A stretch of 25,174 bases of DNA, taken from NCBI GenBank assembly GCA_004555735.1, contig SFHH01000008.1:1-25174 (forward strand). The letters are read 5' to 3'. This stretch comes from Acidaminococcus fermentans. Its GTDB lineage: Bacteria; Bacillota_C; Negativicutes; Acidaminococcales; Acidaminococcaceae. Positions 7,013 to 14,133 of this stretch are shown one piece after another. The notes below the pieces were generated by a model, which had not been told where the DNA came from, did not search any database, and saw only the letters and a program-made list of their open reading frames with translations. Numbering within the stretch: position 1 is the stretch's first letter; each line of letters opens with the position of its first letter. Made by a program: the position numbers and the translations under genes.

Positions 7013-7476
7013 CCTTTTACGACTTCCACCTTTTCCATCACCACATCTTCCAACGGCCGGTCCGCAAAATCCGTGGGAGTAGAACCGATTTTGTGGACCA
7101 CATCCATCCCTTCCACGATTTTCCCGAAGATGGCATGGTGGCCATCCAGCCAAGGAGTAGGCACCAGGGTGATGAAGAATTGGCTGCCTCCGGTGTTGGG
7201 ACCGGCATTAGCCATGGACAGGATCCCTTCCCCGCTGTGAGCCAGGCCGGGCCCGAATTCATCGTCGATGGTGTAGCCGGGGCCGCCCATGCCGGTACCG
7301 GTGGGATCTCCCCCCTGGATCATGAAATCATCGATGACCCGATGGAAGATGACCCCGTCATAGAATCCCTTCTCCACCAGTTCCAAGAAATTCCCTGCAG
7401 TTTTGGGGGCTTTGTCCTCAAACACTTCAGCCGTAAAATCTCCCAAGTTGGTATGGAAATGCACTTTTTTGTTCAT
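7009..7476 (-). CDS. Cyclophilin-type peptidyl-prolyl isomerase
   Basis: A 155-residue single-domain cyclophilin that catalyses cis-trans isomerisation of X-Pro bonds during folding. Core motifs are intact: FHRVI with catalytic Arg46, the MIQGGDPTGTG stretch (52-62), MANAGPNTGGSQFF (88-101) and WLDG (109-112) followed by HAIFGK. There is no signal peptide, so it should be cytoplasmic. The start has GAGGTG upstream. It follows the lipoprotein gene by 30 bases and overlaps the GIY-YIG gene by four bases. Confidence 0.96.
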   Translation of the reverse strand: MNKKVHFHTNLGDFTAEVFEDKAPKTAGNFLELVEKGFYDGVIFHRVIDDFMIQGGDPTGTGMGGPGYTIDDEFGPGLAHSGEGILSMANAGPNTGGSQFFITLVPTPWLDGHHAIFGKIVEGMDVVHKIGSTPTDFADRPLEDVVMEKVEVVKG

Positions 7477-7506
7477 TTTTTCACCTCATATCCATAGTTT
7501 GCAGCC

Positions 7507-8508
7507 TCAGAAATCCCGGATCACCAGGTCGGACAGATCCAATTCCACCCTTCCTTTCCTCGGTACGGAGGCCATAGCCATCAGCTTTCCCTGGGGCCCG
7601 ATGTAGAAATTGTCGTTCTGGATCCGCGCCCAAGGGTCCAGAGCCGCTGCCCGCTCCTGGAGTTCTTCCGCCTTTCCGCCGCCCAGGAAATATTCCAGTG
7701 TCAGCCGGTTCCCCGTGTGCAGGTCGAATACCATAGCATACTGGAAATCTGTTTTCTGGGCCAAGAGCAGGCCACTGTCCGCACCGCCCAAGAGAGGAGA
7801 TACGTAGGCATATTTCCTCAAGCGGGTCCAACTGGCCAGATTGTTCACTTCAGCCACTGGATAATTCCGATACAGGACCGGTTTTCCCTGGAATACCAGG
7901 CTCAGGAGATGATTCTGGTTATAGGTCACCCGGCATCGGAGTTCACTTTCCACGGGCCCGGTGATATGCCGGTAAACGGAAATATAGTTCCCCAGTTCCT
8001 GGTTGATCCGGTCCTGTACTGCAGGAGCCACCCCTCCAGTCACCTGGGGATAAGTACTCTGGTATCCCTCATGGGTAATCTTCAGGGCTGCTCTTTTCTC
8101 TCCAGGCGGGGCCCCTTTTCGGGCGGGTACGGTATACCAGCCGGTGACTCCGTCCCGAGTCGCCACTTTAGCCCATTCCAGTCCATTGATTTCCCGTTTG
8201 CCGAAGATCATCCCCAACGCGCCTTCCGGAGCTGACCGCAGGATGGTTTCTGGCTTTTCTTCCGGCAGGCTGCGCAGATAGCCGCCACTGAACAAAATCC
8301 GCTCCATCTTATGCTCCCGGGTCACAAATTCTACGCGGGCGCCTTGCTTCCCCTCTCCCGGAGCGATGGCTTTGGTCTCCTGTGCAGCTGCCGGTTCTTG
8401 AGCCGGCAGTGCTCCAGGATCTCCCTGCGGCTTTTGCTTCTGACAGCCAGCCAATATCAGGGAAGCCGCCAAGGATAAGACCAGACAGCCGGTTTTCCAA
8501 CTCATCAT
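7507..8508 (-). CDS. Lipoprotein with SH3-like and DUF3298/RsiV-like regions
   Basis: A 333-residue exported lipoprotein. Residues 1-22 are a signal peptide ending in the lipobox L-A-G-C with Cys22 as lipidation site. A Pro/Ala/Gln-rich linker follows. Residues about 86-128 resemble an SH3b fold (RSAP...GLEWAKV...GVTGWY), which often binds cell wall. Residues about 143-333 resemble the DUF4163/DUF3298 pair found in RsiV and PdaC (YPQVTGG, ITGPVES, MVFDLHTGNRLTLEYF, NFYIGPQGKLM). DUF3298 domains can bind lysozyme or sit in front of sigma-factor or deacetylase domains; neither is present here. The ATG overlaps the stop of the upstream flavoprotein gene (ATGA) and lacks a strong ribosome binding site, so translation is probably coupled. 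A second ATG follows directly. The function is unknown. Confidence 0.75.
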   Translation of the reverse strand: MMSWKTGCLVLSLAASLILAGCQKQKPQGDPGALPAQEPAAAQETKAIAPGEGKQGARVEFVTREHKMERILFSGGYLRSLPEEKPETILRSAPEGALGMIFGKREINGLEWAKVATRDGVTGWYTVPARKGAPPGEKRAALKITHEGYQSTYPQVTGGVAPAVQDRINQELGNYISVYRHITGPVESELRCRVTYNQNHLLSLVFQGKPVLYRNYPVAEVNNLASWTRLRKYAYVSPLLGGADSGLLLAQKTDFQYAMVFDLHTGNRLTLEYFLGGGKAEELQERAAALDPWARIQNDNFYIGPQGKLMAMASVPRKGRVELDLSDLVIRDF

Positions 8509-9362
8509 GCCGGATTCTCGCGCAGCCAGGAAGCCGCCGACAGCAGCGCTTTTTGGCCTTCCCCCGCAGCCTTGTTGATCTGCCAGGGATAGCCAGCCGC
8601 ATCACCTGCCGCAAAGACCCCGGGCACCGAAGTGGCCAGTTTTCCATCCACCTGGATGAATCTGTCCTGCAGCACCAATCCCGGCAGCAGTTTCTCCAGC
8701 GGGTCGGTTTCCCGCAGCAGGAAGAGCCCCTCCAAAGGGATCGTCCCAGCAGTGGTCTCCAAGGCATCCATCTTTTCCCCGCCCAGGACTTTCAAGGGCC
8801 GGCCCTCCATGACCCGGAGATTCGCCGGTTTCTCTTCCGGCAGAGGAAAATCAGACCAGAGCCTGACTTCTTTGGCCAGACCAGCTAAGAATTCCACTTC
8901 TTCCCATGCCGAAGGGAGATTGGTCACCACTCCGATGATCTTGCCTTTATACAGATAGCCGTCACAAGTGGCGCAGTAGCTCACGCCCCGTCCCAGATAC
9001 CCATTTTCTCCTTCCAGGCTCTTGCCATGGGCCGCTCCAGGACACAGGAGGACGCTCCGGGCTTGGTACACATCCCCCGGCGTTGCCAGCATAAAGCTTC
9101 CCTTCCCCGGCAGGATGCTCAAGACCTTATGGGGAATCACGGTGGTACCGGCAGCCCGCATATGGGCCGTAAAGGCATCCATCAGCGCCGTACCGGACTG
9201 ATCTGGCAGCCCCAGGTAGTTCTTTACCAGCGGGCTTTTCCGCAGCGCCAGACCAAAATCCCCCGTATCGAACAGAACCACAGAAAGAGACCGGTTAGCA
9301 GCCGTCACTGCCGCACTGCAGCCAGCCGGTCCGCCTCCCACAATGGCAACATCATACAGCAT
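8505..9362 (-). CDS. Thioredoxin-reductase-like flavoprotein lacking the NADPH motif
   Basis: A 285-residue protein of the low-molecular-weight thioredoxin reductase family. The FAD loop GGGPAG (9-14), the redox-active C-A-T-C pair (Cys130/Cys133) and the C-terminal FAD segment GDAAGYPWQINKAAGEG (253-269) are present. The middle domain should bind NADPH through GxGxSA and HRR motifs, but it reads IGVVTNLPSAWEE (143-155) with no glycine fingerprint and no HRR. The protein is also about 35 residues shorter than E. coli TrxB. Ferredoxin-dependent flavin thioredoxin reductases (FFTR) and diflavin-linked disulfide oxidoreductases (DDOR) show this combination, so a non-NADPH electron donor is likely. 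No thioredoxin gene is adjacent. It lies between a nitroreductase and a lipoprotein gene and overlaps the latter by four bases. Confidence 0.85.
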   Translation of the reverse strand: MLYDVAIVGGGPAGCSAAVTAANRSLSVVLFDTGDFGLALRKSPLVKNYLGLPDQSGTALMDAFTAHMRAAGTTVIPHKVLSILPGKGSFMLATPGDVYQARSVLLCPGAAHGKSLEGENGYLGRGVSYCATCDGYLYKGKIIGVVTNLPSAWEEVEFLAGLAKEVRLWSDFPLPEEKPANLRVMEGRPLKVLGGEKMDALETTAGTIPLEGLFLLRETDPLEKLLPGLVLQDRFIQVDGKLATSVPGVFAAGDAAGYPWQINKAAGEGQKALLSAASWLRENPA

Positions 9363-9388
9363 ATCGGATCTCCTTTTTTTCGTTTGGA

Positions 9389-9967
9389 TTACTTGAATTC
9401 TGCCACTTTCTCCAACGGCAGCTTAGGCACATAATAATCACGGTTCCCATCCACATAATAATCCAATGATTTTCCCGTTTCTCCAGTGACCAGGGTGCTT
9501 TGATGAGCCGGATAGCCCAGTGCCAGGACGATATTGACCTCCAGGTCTTCTGGGATTTCCAGCAGGGCAGCGACTTTCTTCCGGTCCACCGCAGCCAGGA
9601 TGGCGCTGCCCACTCCCTTCTGCCAGGCGGTGATGGCCATAGCATCCAAGGCGATTCCCAAATCGATGTCGCTGATCATCGGGGAAGCATTCCTGGGTTT
9701 GGCCACTACCACAAAAGCCACCGGCTGTTCCCCCTCCTTCGGGGTCCCGATTTTCTTCGGAAGTGCCGCCGCCCAATGGAGCAGAGGCTGCATGGCTTTG
9801 ACATGTCCCGGCTGCTCTACCGCCACAAACCGCAGCCACTGGCTGTTCCGGCCGCAGCTCCGTTTCCGGGCCACATCCACCAGCGTCCGCAACAGGCCGG
9901 GCTCCAGCGGTTTTTGGAGGAAACGCCGGTAGGTCCGGCAGGAATCATATAATACAGGTAAATCCAT
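9389..9967 (-). CDS. Nitroreductase-family FMN oxidoreductase
   Basis: A 192-residue nitroreductase-like protein. The N-terminal S-C-RTYRRF (9-16) matches the FMN phosphate-binding start of the family. The middle carries a GIALDAMAITAWQKGVGSA stretch, typical of the dimer helix with the family's GLG-type turn, and the C-terminal third has LALGYP before a variable tail. Such enzymes use FMN and NAD(P)H to reduce nitroaromatics, quinones or flavins; the physiological substrate cannot be inferred. The frame could begin at a GTG three codons earlier, but that codon abuts AAGGAG. The ATG eight bases beyond the motif is the better start. It sits 20 bases after the exported protein gene and 26 bases before the flavoprotein gene. 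Confidence 0.9.
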   Translation of the reverse strand: MDLPVLYDSCRTYRRFLQKPLEPGLLRTLVDVARKRSCGRNSQWLRFVAVEQPGHVKAMQPLLHWAAALPKKIGTPKEGEQPVAFVVVAKPRNASPMISDIDLGIALDAMAITAWQKGVGSAILAAVDRKKVAALLEIPEDLEVNIVLALGYPAHQSTLVTGETGKSLDYYVDGNRDYYVPKLPLEKVAEFK

Positions 9968-9987
9968 GATGATCACTCCTTATCGGT

Positions 9988-10545
9988 TCATTGCACAGAA
10001 ACGGCATAGCCGTTTTCCCCATCGGCCTGCAGTACCAGTACATGGGGTGCCTCCGCCAGGAAAAGGACGGCCTCCTGCTGCCGGATCTGGAGAGGGCTAT
10101 TGAACACATCCATAGGGGCAAAGCCCACTACAGGCAGCTGCCGGATGACGCCCAAAGAATCTTCCCCGATCACGGACACTTCATTCAAATGGGTTTTCCC
10201 GGTCCCTCTATGGCCGTAACTAAGGATCAGGATATCCTGTTTCCCAGGCCGGAAATCCAGGCGGTACAGGGCATATTCTACCCCTTTCTGCAGGGTGCAC
10301 AGCCCTACTCCGTCCCCCACCTGCCAGCCCAGGACCAGGAACTTTTCCGAACCGGCAGCGCCAGTCAGGCTGGCACCGATTTTCTGGGGCAGTCCTTTGC
10401 GGAATTCCACCGTCAGGGGAGGCTGCAGCTGCCCGTTGGCGCTGAGGCTGTACCGGGGAGCAAAATACTGGGCTGCCTCCGCTCCCAGGGGTCCTCCGAT
10501 TCCCAAGAACATAGCCAGGAGTACGATCTCCCAAGCATTTTTCAT
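9988..10545 (-). CDS. Exported protein of unknown function
   Basis: A 185-residue protein that I do not recognise. Residues 1-25 form a signal peptide (MKNAWE, hydrophobic LLAMFLGIGG, A-E-A-A cleavage region). The mature part is rich in beta-prone residues, with a single Cys (in LCTLQKG) and a GHRGTGKTH stretch that resembles a nucleotide-binding loop. In an exported protein of this size with no other such motif, I take that likeness to be chance. There are no membrane helices beyond the signal. The start has GGGGGTGG upstream. It is the first gene after a good promoter and heads the cluster with the nitroreductase and flavoprotein, so a periplasmic or cell-surface task linked to redox or envelope upkeep is possible but unproven. 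Confidence 0.7.
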   Translation of the reverse strand: MKNAWEIVLLAMFLGIGGPLGAEAAQYFAPRYSLSANGQLQPPLTVEFRKGLPQKIGASLTGAAGSEKFLVLGWQVGDGVGLCTLQKGVEYALYRLDFRPGKQDILILSYGHRGTGKTHLNEVSVIGEDSLGVIRQLPVVGFAPMDVFNSPLQIRQQEAVLFLAEAPHVLVLQADGENGYAVSVQ

Positions 10546-10596
10546 ACATCCACCCCCTGTTTTCCCTGCTCTTCAGACATTTTCTGTATTCTTTTT

Positions 10597-10626
10597 ATTA
10601 TACCCTACTGAGAAGGGAGAATACAA
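10597..10626 (-). promoter_or_regulatory. Promoter of the six-gene cluster
   Basis: On the minus strand TTGTAT (10626-10621), an 18-base spacer and a perfect TATAAT (10602-10597). The -35 box lies within the last codons of the MocR-type gene, so the cluster starts independently of it. No terminator separates the two genes. Confidence 0.7.
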
Positions 10627-11990
10627 TTGTCTTTTCTTCCTCCCACCAATGCCTCCCGCAGGGCTTCCACTCCTTGCTGGATCTTTTCTTCCGCAATCCC
10701 GGCAAAAGACAAGAGGAATTCCGGGGCCCTGCCAGCAGCTGTCCCCTGGACCGGGATGATCTTCACCCCATGTGCCAGGGCCCGGTTCGCCAACTCATCC
10801 GCTGTTCCCGGCAGATCCAGGGCAATATGGAGGTGGAGCCCGGACCCATAGCTCAAGAGCTGTACCTGGCTTCCAAACACTTCCAGGAGCGCCTCCTGGA
10901 GTTTCTGGCTCTTGGTCCGGTACAGGCTCCGCAGCTTCCGGATATGCCTTGTGAGATGGCCTTCTTCGATGTAGGCCGCCAGGGCCAATTGTTCCACCGT
11001 GGAAGAAGTCTGGTTGTACCGGTCTGCCATAGCCCGATAGGCGGGCAGGAGCTTTTCCGGCAGGACCAGGTAGCTGATCCGCAGGGAAGGCAGCATGGTC
11101 CGGGAAAAAGAGCCTAGATAAATGATCTGCTCCCGGTTCCCGAAACTATGGAGGGACGGCGTAGGTCGATGGAGATAGCGGAATTCTCCATTGTAATCAT
11201 CTTCCAGCAGATACACCCGTTCCAACTGAGTGGCTACGATCAGATTGTTCCTTTCTTTCTCCGTCAGGGCCCGCCCCTTGTAGGGATTGGCTGGAGAAAT
11301 CATCAAAAGACCTGGCCAGTCCGCTTTGGGATCCGCCGGATCGAAGGTACGGATAGTCCATCCCATCAATCGGAAGATCTGTTCTGCCTGGGGAAAGCCA
11401 GGAGCCTCCAATCCCACAACTTTCTGTTCGAGAGACAGCAAGGGCAGCAGGACCAGCAGCAAAGTCTGGAGACCGGCTCCCACCAGGATCTGTTCCGGAC
11501 GGCATACAACGCCCCGGGATGCATAACTGTACCGGGCTAGGACCTGTCGCAGTTCCGGTTCTCCCTGGGGATCCCCGTACCCGGCGATGGAAGGCGGGTC
11601 ACGGAGCACCTGGTTCAGGCAGCGCCGCCAGAGTACAGTATCAAAGGTAGAAGTATCGATGTAATTGTTAGAAAAATTATAACGGACTGCCGGTTTAGCC
11701 TTTTCCGTCACAGCCGCTGGCACCTCCCGGGATTCCCGGGGAACGTAGGCAGCGACTTGATAGCCACGGTTGGGCAGATTGTCCACATACCCCTGATCGA
11801 TGAGGATCTGATAGGCAGCCTCCACTGTGGTCCGGCTCAGTTTCAGGTCCCGGGTCAGTTTCCGGATGGAAGGAAGGAAATCCGGAGCTGCCAGATGCTG
11901 CAGCCGGATTTCTTCCCGGAAATAGTCAGCCAGCTGCCGGTAAAGAGGGGCCTTCCCCGGCTGTGCCCGGAAATTAAAAGTGGTCAGCAC
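10605..11990 (-). CDS. MocR/PdxR-type regulator (GntR domain plus aminotransferase-like domain)
   Basis: A 461-residue fusion. Residues 10-80 are a GntR winged helix (PLYRQLADYFREEI, FLPSIRKLTRDLKLSRTTVE, LIDQGYV). Residues about 105-455 are a fold-type I aminotransferase-like domain, as in GabR and PdxR. These regulators sense pyridoxal phosphate (PLP) or an amino compound and control vitamin B6 or amino-acid genes. The Asp/Tyr of EDDY (263-266) are kept. However, the Schiff-base lysine of the usual G-[ST]-FSK motif is Arg297 (GSFSRTMLP), and the usual TPSHQ-like segment reads SPANPYKG (232-239). It may bind PLP non-covalently or another ligand. It starts with GTG nine bases after AAAGGAG. 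No pdx gene is nearby; the six-gene cluster downstream is a possible target. Confidence 0.88.
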   Translation of the reverse strand: MLTTFNFRAQPGKAPLYRQLADYFREEIRLQHLAAPDFLPSIRKLTRDLKLSRTTVEAAYQILIDQGYVDNLPNRGYQVAAYVPRESREVPAAVTEKAKPAVRYNFSNNYIDTSTFDTVLWRRCLNQVLRDPPSIAGYGDPQGEPELRQVLARYSYASRGVVCRPEQILVGAGLQTLLLVLLPLLSLEQKVVGLEAPGFPQAEQIFRLMGWTIRTFDPADPKADWPGLLMISPANPYKGRALTEKERNNLIVATQLERVYLLEDDYNGEFRYLHRPTPSLHSFGNREQIIYLGSFSRTMLPSLRISYLVLPEKLLPAYRAMADRYNQTSSTVEQLALAAYIEEGHLTRHIRKLRSLYRTKSQKLQEALLEVFGSQVQLLSYGSGLHLHIALDLPGTADELANRALAHGVKIIPVQGTAAGRAPEFLLSFAGIAEEKIQQGVEALREALVGGRKDNCILPSQ

Positions 11991-12042
11991 GAAACTGTGC
12001 TCCTTTCATCAGTGTTTTTCAGTAAGATTTATAGTCACAGAT

Positions 12043-12048
12043 ATTGTA
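12043..12048 (-). promoter_or_regulatory. Possible -10 box of the MocR-type gene
   Basis: On the minus strand TACAAT preceded by TGC (TGCTACAAT) gives an extended -10 box about 50 bases before the GTG start. Any -35 box would fall inside the T-rich arm of the ATPase terminator (TTTTTC), so support is limited. Confidence 0.35.
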
Positions 12049-12052
12049 GCAT

Positions 12053-12097
12053 AAAAAGGGGCTGTGAAAAAATGAGGAATCATTTTTTCACAGCCCC
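12053..12097 (-). terminator. Terminator of the V-ATPase operon
   Basis: On the minus strand a perfect 18-bp stem (12097-12080 with 12075-12058, 4-base loop; arms begin GGGGCTGTGAAAAAATGA) is followed by five T's. It begins five bases after the stop codon of subunit D and is the most stable terminator in the window. Confidence 0.95.
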
Positions 12098-12102
12098 TTC
12101 TT

Positions 12103-12738
12103 TCACGCCTGCTTCGCCATGATTTCCTTGGCTTTCATCAGGCGCACCGTACTGGCTCTTTCGTTTTCGCTGAGCTTCATGGTGATGTACTTGATGCTTT
12201 CCTGCATTTCCGGGATCATCACGTATTCCAGGGCGTTTACCCGCCGGCGGGTCTTTTCGATTTCATCTGCCAGCATATTGCAGGTCTTTTCCACTTCTGC
12301 CAGTTCCAAAAGATCCGGCAGGCAGGTGGTCAACTCCGTCACCGCCGTGTCCAGTTCCCCGGTGGTAAAGGCGAAAGAATAAGGCACCTGGGCCGCATCA
12401 TCCGCCGTAGCTCCCGTATAGGTCAAGGTGGGCACATCCACGCTCATCACATTCTTGCTCCCCACTTCGAATTCGGCACTCCGGGCCGGATACAGCAGGG
12501 CTTCGTTCATGGTCAAAAATCCCATATGGGCCCGGGCCACCACGAAATGGTGGGATACATTCTGGAGGGCTTTTTCCATCTTCAGCCGCAGTTCGTGGTT
12601 CCGACGGATATAGATCATGAACTGCCGGACCATTTCGTCCCGTTTGTCTTTCAGCAGTTTATGCCCCCGGACAGCGGTGGCCAGCCGGCGTTTCAGCCGG
12701 GTCAGCTCCATCCGGGTAGGGTTTACGTTCGTAGCCAT
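12103..12738 (-). CDS. ntpD: V-type ATPase subunit D (central stalk)
   Basis: A 211-residue protein, mostly long alpha-helix, forming the rotor shaft inside the A3B3 head. The N-terminal NPTRMELTRLKRRLATAVRG and the C-terminal RRVNALEYVMIPEMQESIKY stretch are the standard family blocks, predicted to form the antiparallel coiled coil. It is the last gene of the operon; its ATG is three bases after the stop codon of subunit B, and the shared ribosome binding site lies in the end of ntpB. A strong terminator follows. Confidence 0.96.
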   Translation of the reverse strand: MATNVNPTRMELTRLKRRLATAVRGHKLLKDKRDEMVRQFMIYIRRNHELRLKMEKALQNVSHHFVVARAHMGFLTMNEALLYPARSAEFEVGSKNVMSVDVPTLTYTGATADDAAQVPYSFAFTTGELDTAVTELTTCLPDLLELAEVEKTCNMLADEIEKTRRRVNALEYVMIPEMQESIKYITMKLSENERASTVRLMKAKEIMAKQA

Positions 12739-12741
12739 GGG

Positions 12742-14133
12742 TTATTCCCCCTTGCTGCCGTCCGCCGGTTTATAGTACTTATCCAGGTACTCATCCCGGA
12801 TCCGTTTCAGCTCGCTGCGAGGCAGGATCCCCAGCAGTTTCCAGCCCAGATCCAGGGTCTCTTCGATGGACCGATTGGTCCGGTACCCCTGGGAGACGTA
12901 TTCCTTTTCAAAGGCATCGGCGAATTGAGCATACAGCTTATCCACTTTGCTGAGGGCCGAATCTCCCAGGATGGTGGCCAATTCCTTAGCCTGTTTCCCC
13001 CGGGAATAGGCGGCGAACAGCTGGTTCATGGTATCCGCATGGTCTTCCCGGGTCTTGCCTTTGCCCACCCCTTTATCCTTCAGACGGGACAAGGAAGGCA
13101 GCACATCGATGGGCGGTGTCAGTCCCTTCCGGTACAGTTCCCGGGACAGGATGATCTGGCCTTCCGTGATATACCCAGTCAAGTCAGGGATGGGATGGGT
13201 CTTGTCGTCTTCCGGCATGGACAGGATGGGGATCATGGTGATGGAGCCCTTCTTCCCCCGGATCCGGCCGGCCCGTTCGTACATAGTGGCCAAGTCCGTA
13301 TACAGATACCCAGGGTAGCCCCGGCGCCCCGGGACTTCCTTCCGGGCAGCGGACACTTCCCGGAGGGCATCGGCATAGTTGGTGATATCGGTGATGATGA
13401 CCAGCACGTGCATATCCAGCTCAAAGGCCAGATATTCCGCCGCGGTAATGGCCATACGAGGGGTTGCAATCCGTTCGACCGCAGGGTCGTTAGCCAGGTT
13501 GATGAACATCACCGCACGGCTCAGGGCCCCGGTCCGGTTGAAATCCTGCATGAAGAAGTTGGCTTCTTCAAAGGTGATCCCTACAGCAGCGAACACCACG
13601 GCGAATTTTTCATCGGTCCCCCGCACCCGGGCCTGCCGGGCAATCTGGGCAGCCAGCTGGGCATGGGGCAGACCGGAACCGGAGAACACCGGTAGTTTCT
13701 GCCCCCGGACCAAGGTGTTCAGGCCGTCGATGGCACTGACCCCGGTCTGGATGAATTCGGAAGGATATTCCCGAGCCGCCGGGTTCATAGGTTCCCCGTT
13801 GATGTCCTTGTATTCTTCCGGGATGATGGCAGGACCTCCATCAATGGGGCTGCCCATGCCGTCGAACACCCGGCCCAGCATGGCAGGTGATACTCCTAGC
13901 TGGATCCCGTGGCCCAAGAACCGAGCCTTGGCCGTAGCTGGCTGCAGTCCCTGGGAATCTTCGAACAGCTGGACCAGGGCCTTGTCCCCGTCCACGGTAA
14001 GCACCTTGCCCTTCCGGAGTTCCCCGTTGGCCTGGTGGATTTCCACCAGTTCGTCATAGGTCGCGCCTTTTACCTGATCCACCAGCATCAGAGGGCCCAC
14101 CACTTCACGGATGGTCTTATAATCCTTACGCAT
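12742..14133 (-). CDS. ntpB: V-type ATPase subunit B (non-catalytic head subunit)
   Basis: A 463-residue subunit alternating with A in the A3B3 head. It lacks a P-loop, as expected, and carries the family blocks SGSGLPHAQLAAQIARQA, ITDITNYADALREVSAARKE, GRRGYPGYLYTDLATMYERA and LPSLSRLKDKG. The frame can begin at a GTG three codons earlier, but the ATG chosen lies about seven bases after GAGGG. Its start overlaps the last codons of subunit A by eight bases, so the pair is translationally coupled, which suits the 3:3 stoichiometry. Confidence 0.97.
   Translation of the reverse strand: MRKDYKTIREVVGPLMLVDQVKGATYDELVEIHQANGELRKGKVLTVDGDKALVQLFEDSQGLQPATAKARFLGHGIQLGVSPAMLGRVFDGMGSPIDGGPAIIPEEYKDINGEPMNPAAREYPSEFIQTGVSAIDGLNTLVRGQKLPVFSGSGLPHAQLAAQIARQARVRGTDEKFAVVFAAVGITFEEANFFMQDFNRTGALSRAVMFINLANDPAVERIATPRMAITAAEYLAFELDMHVLVIITDITNYADALREVSAARKEVPGRRGYPGYLYTDLATMYERAGRIRGKKGSITMIPILSMPEDDKTHPIPDLTGYITEGQIILSRELYRKGLTPPIDVLPSLSRLKDKGVGKGKTREDHADTMNQLFAAYSRGKQAKELATILGDSALSKVDKLYAQFADAFEKEYVSQGYRTNRSIEETLDLGWKLLGILPRSELKRIRDEYLDKYYKPADGSKGE

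Noticed and set aside
7013..7153. N-terminal extension of the GIY-YIG protein by 47 codons
   Set aside because: The extension lies wholly inside the cyclophilin gene in another frame and adds nothing to the domain. The ATGA junction gives a natural start at family length.
10200..10235. GHRGTGKTH in the exported 185-residue protein as a Walker A motif
   Set aside because: The protein is small and exported, with no Walker B or other NTPase motifs, so the likeness to a P-loop is probably chance.
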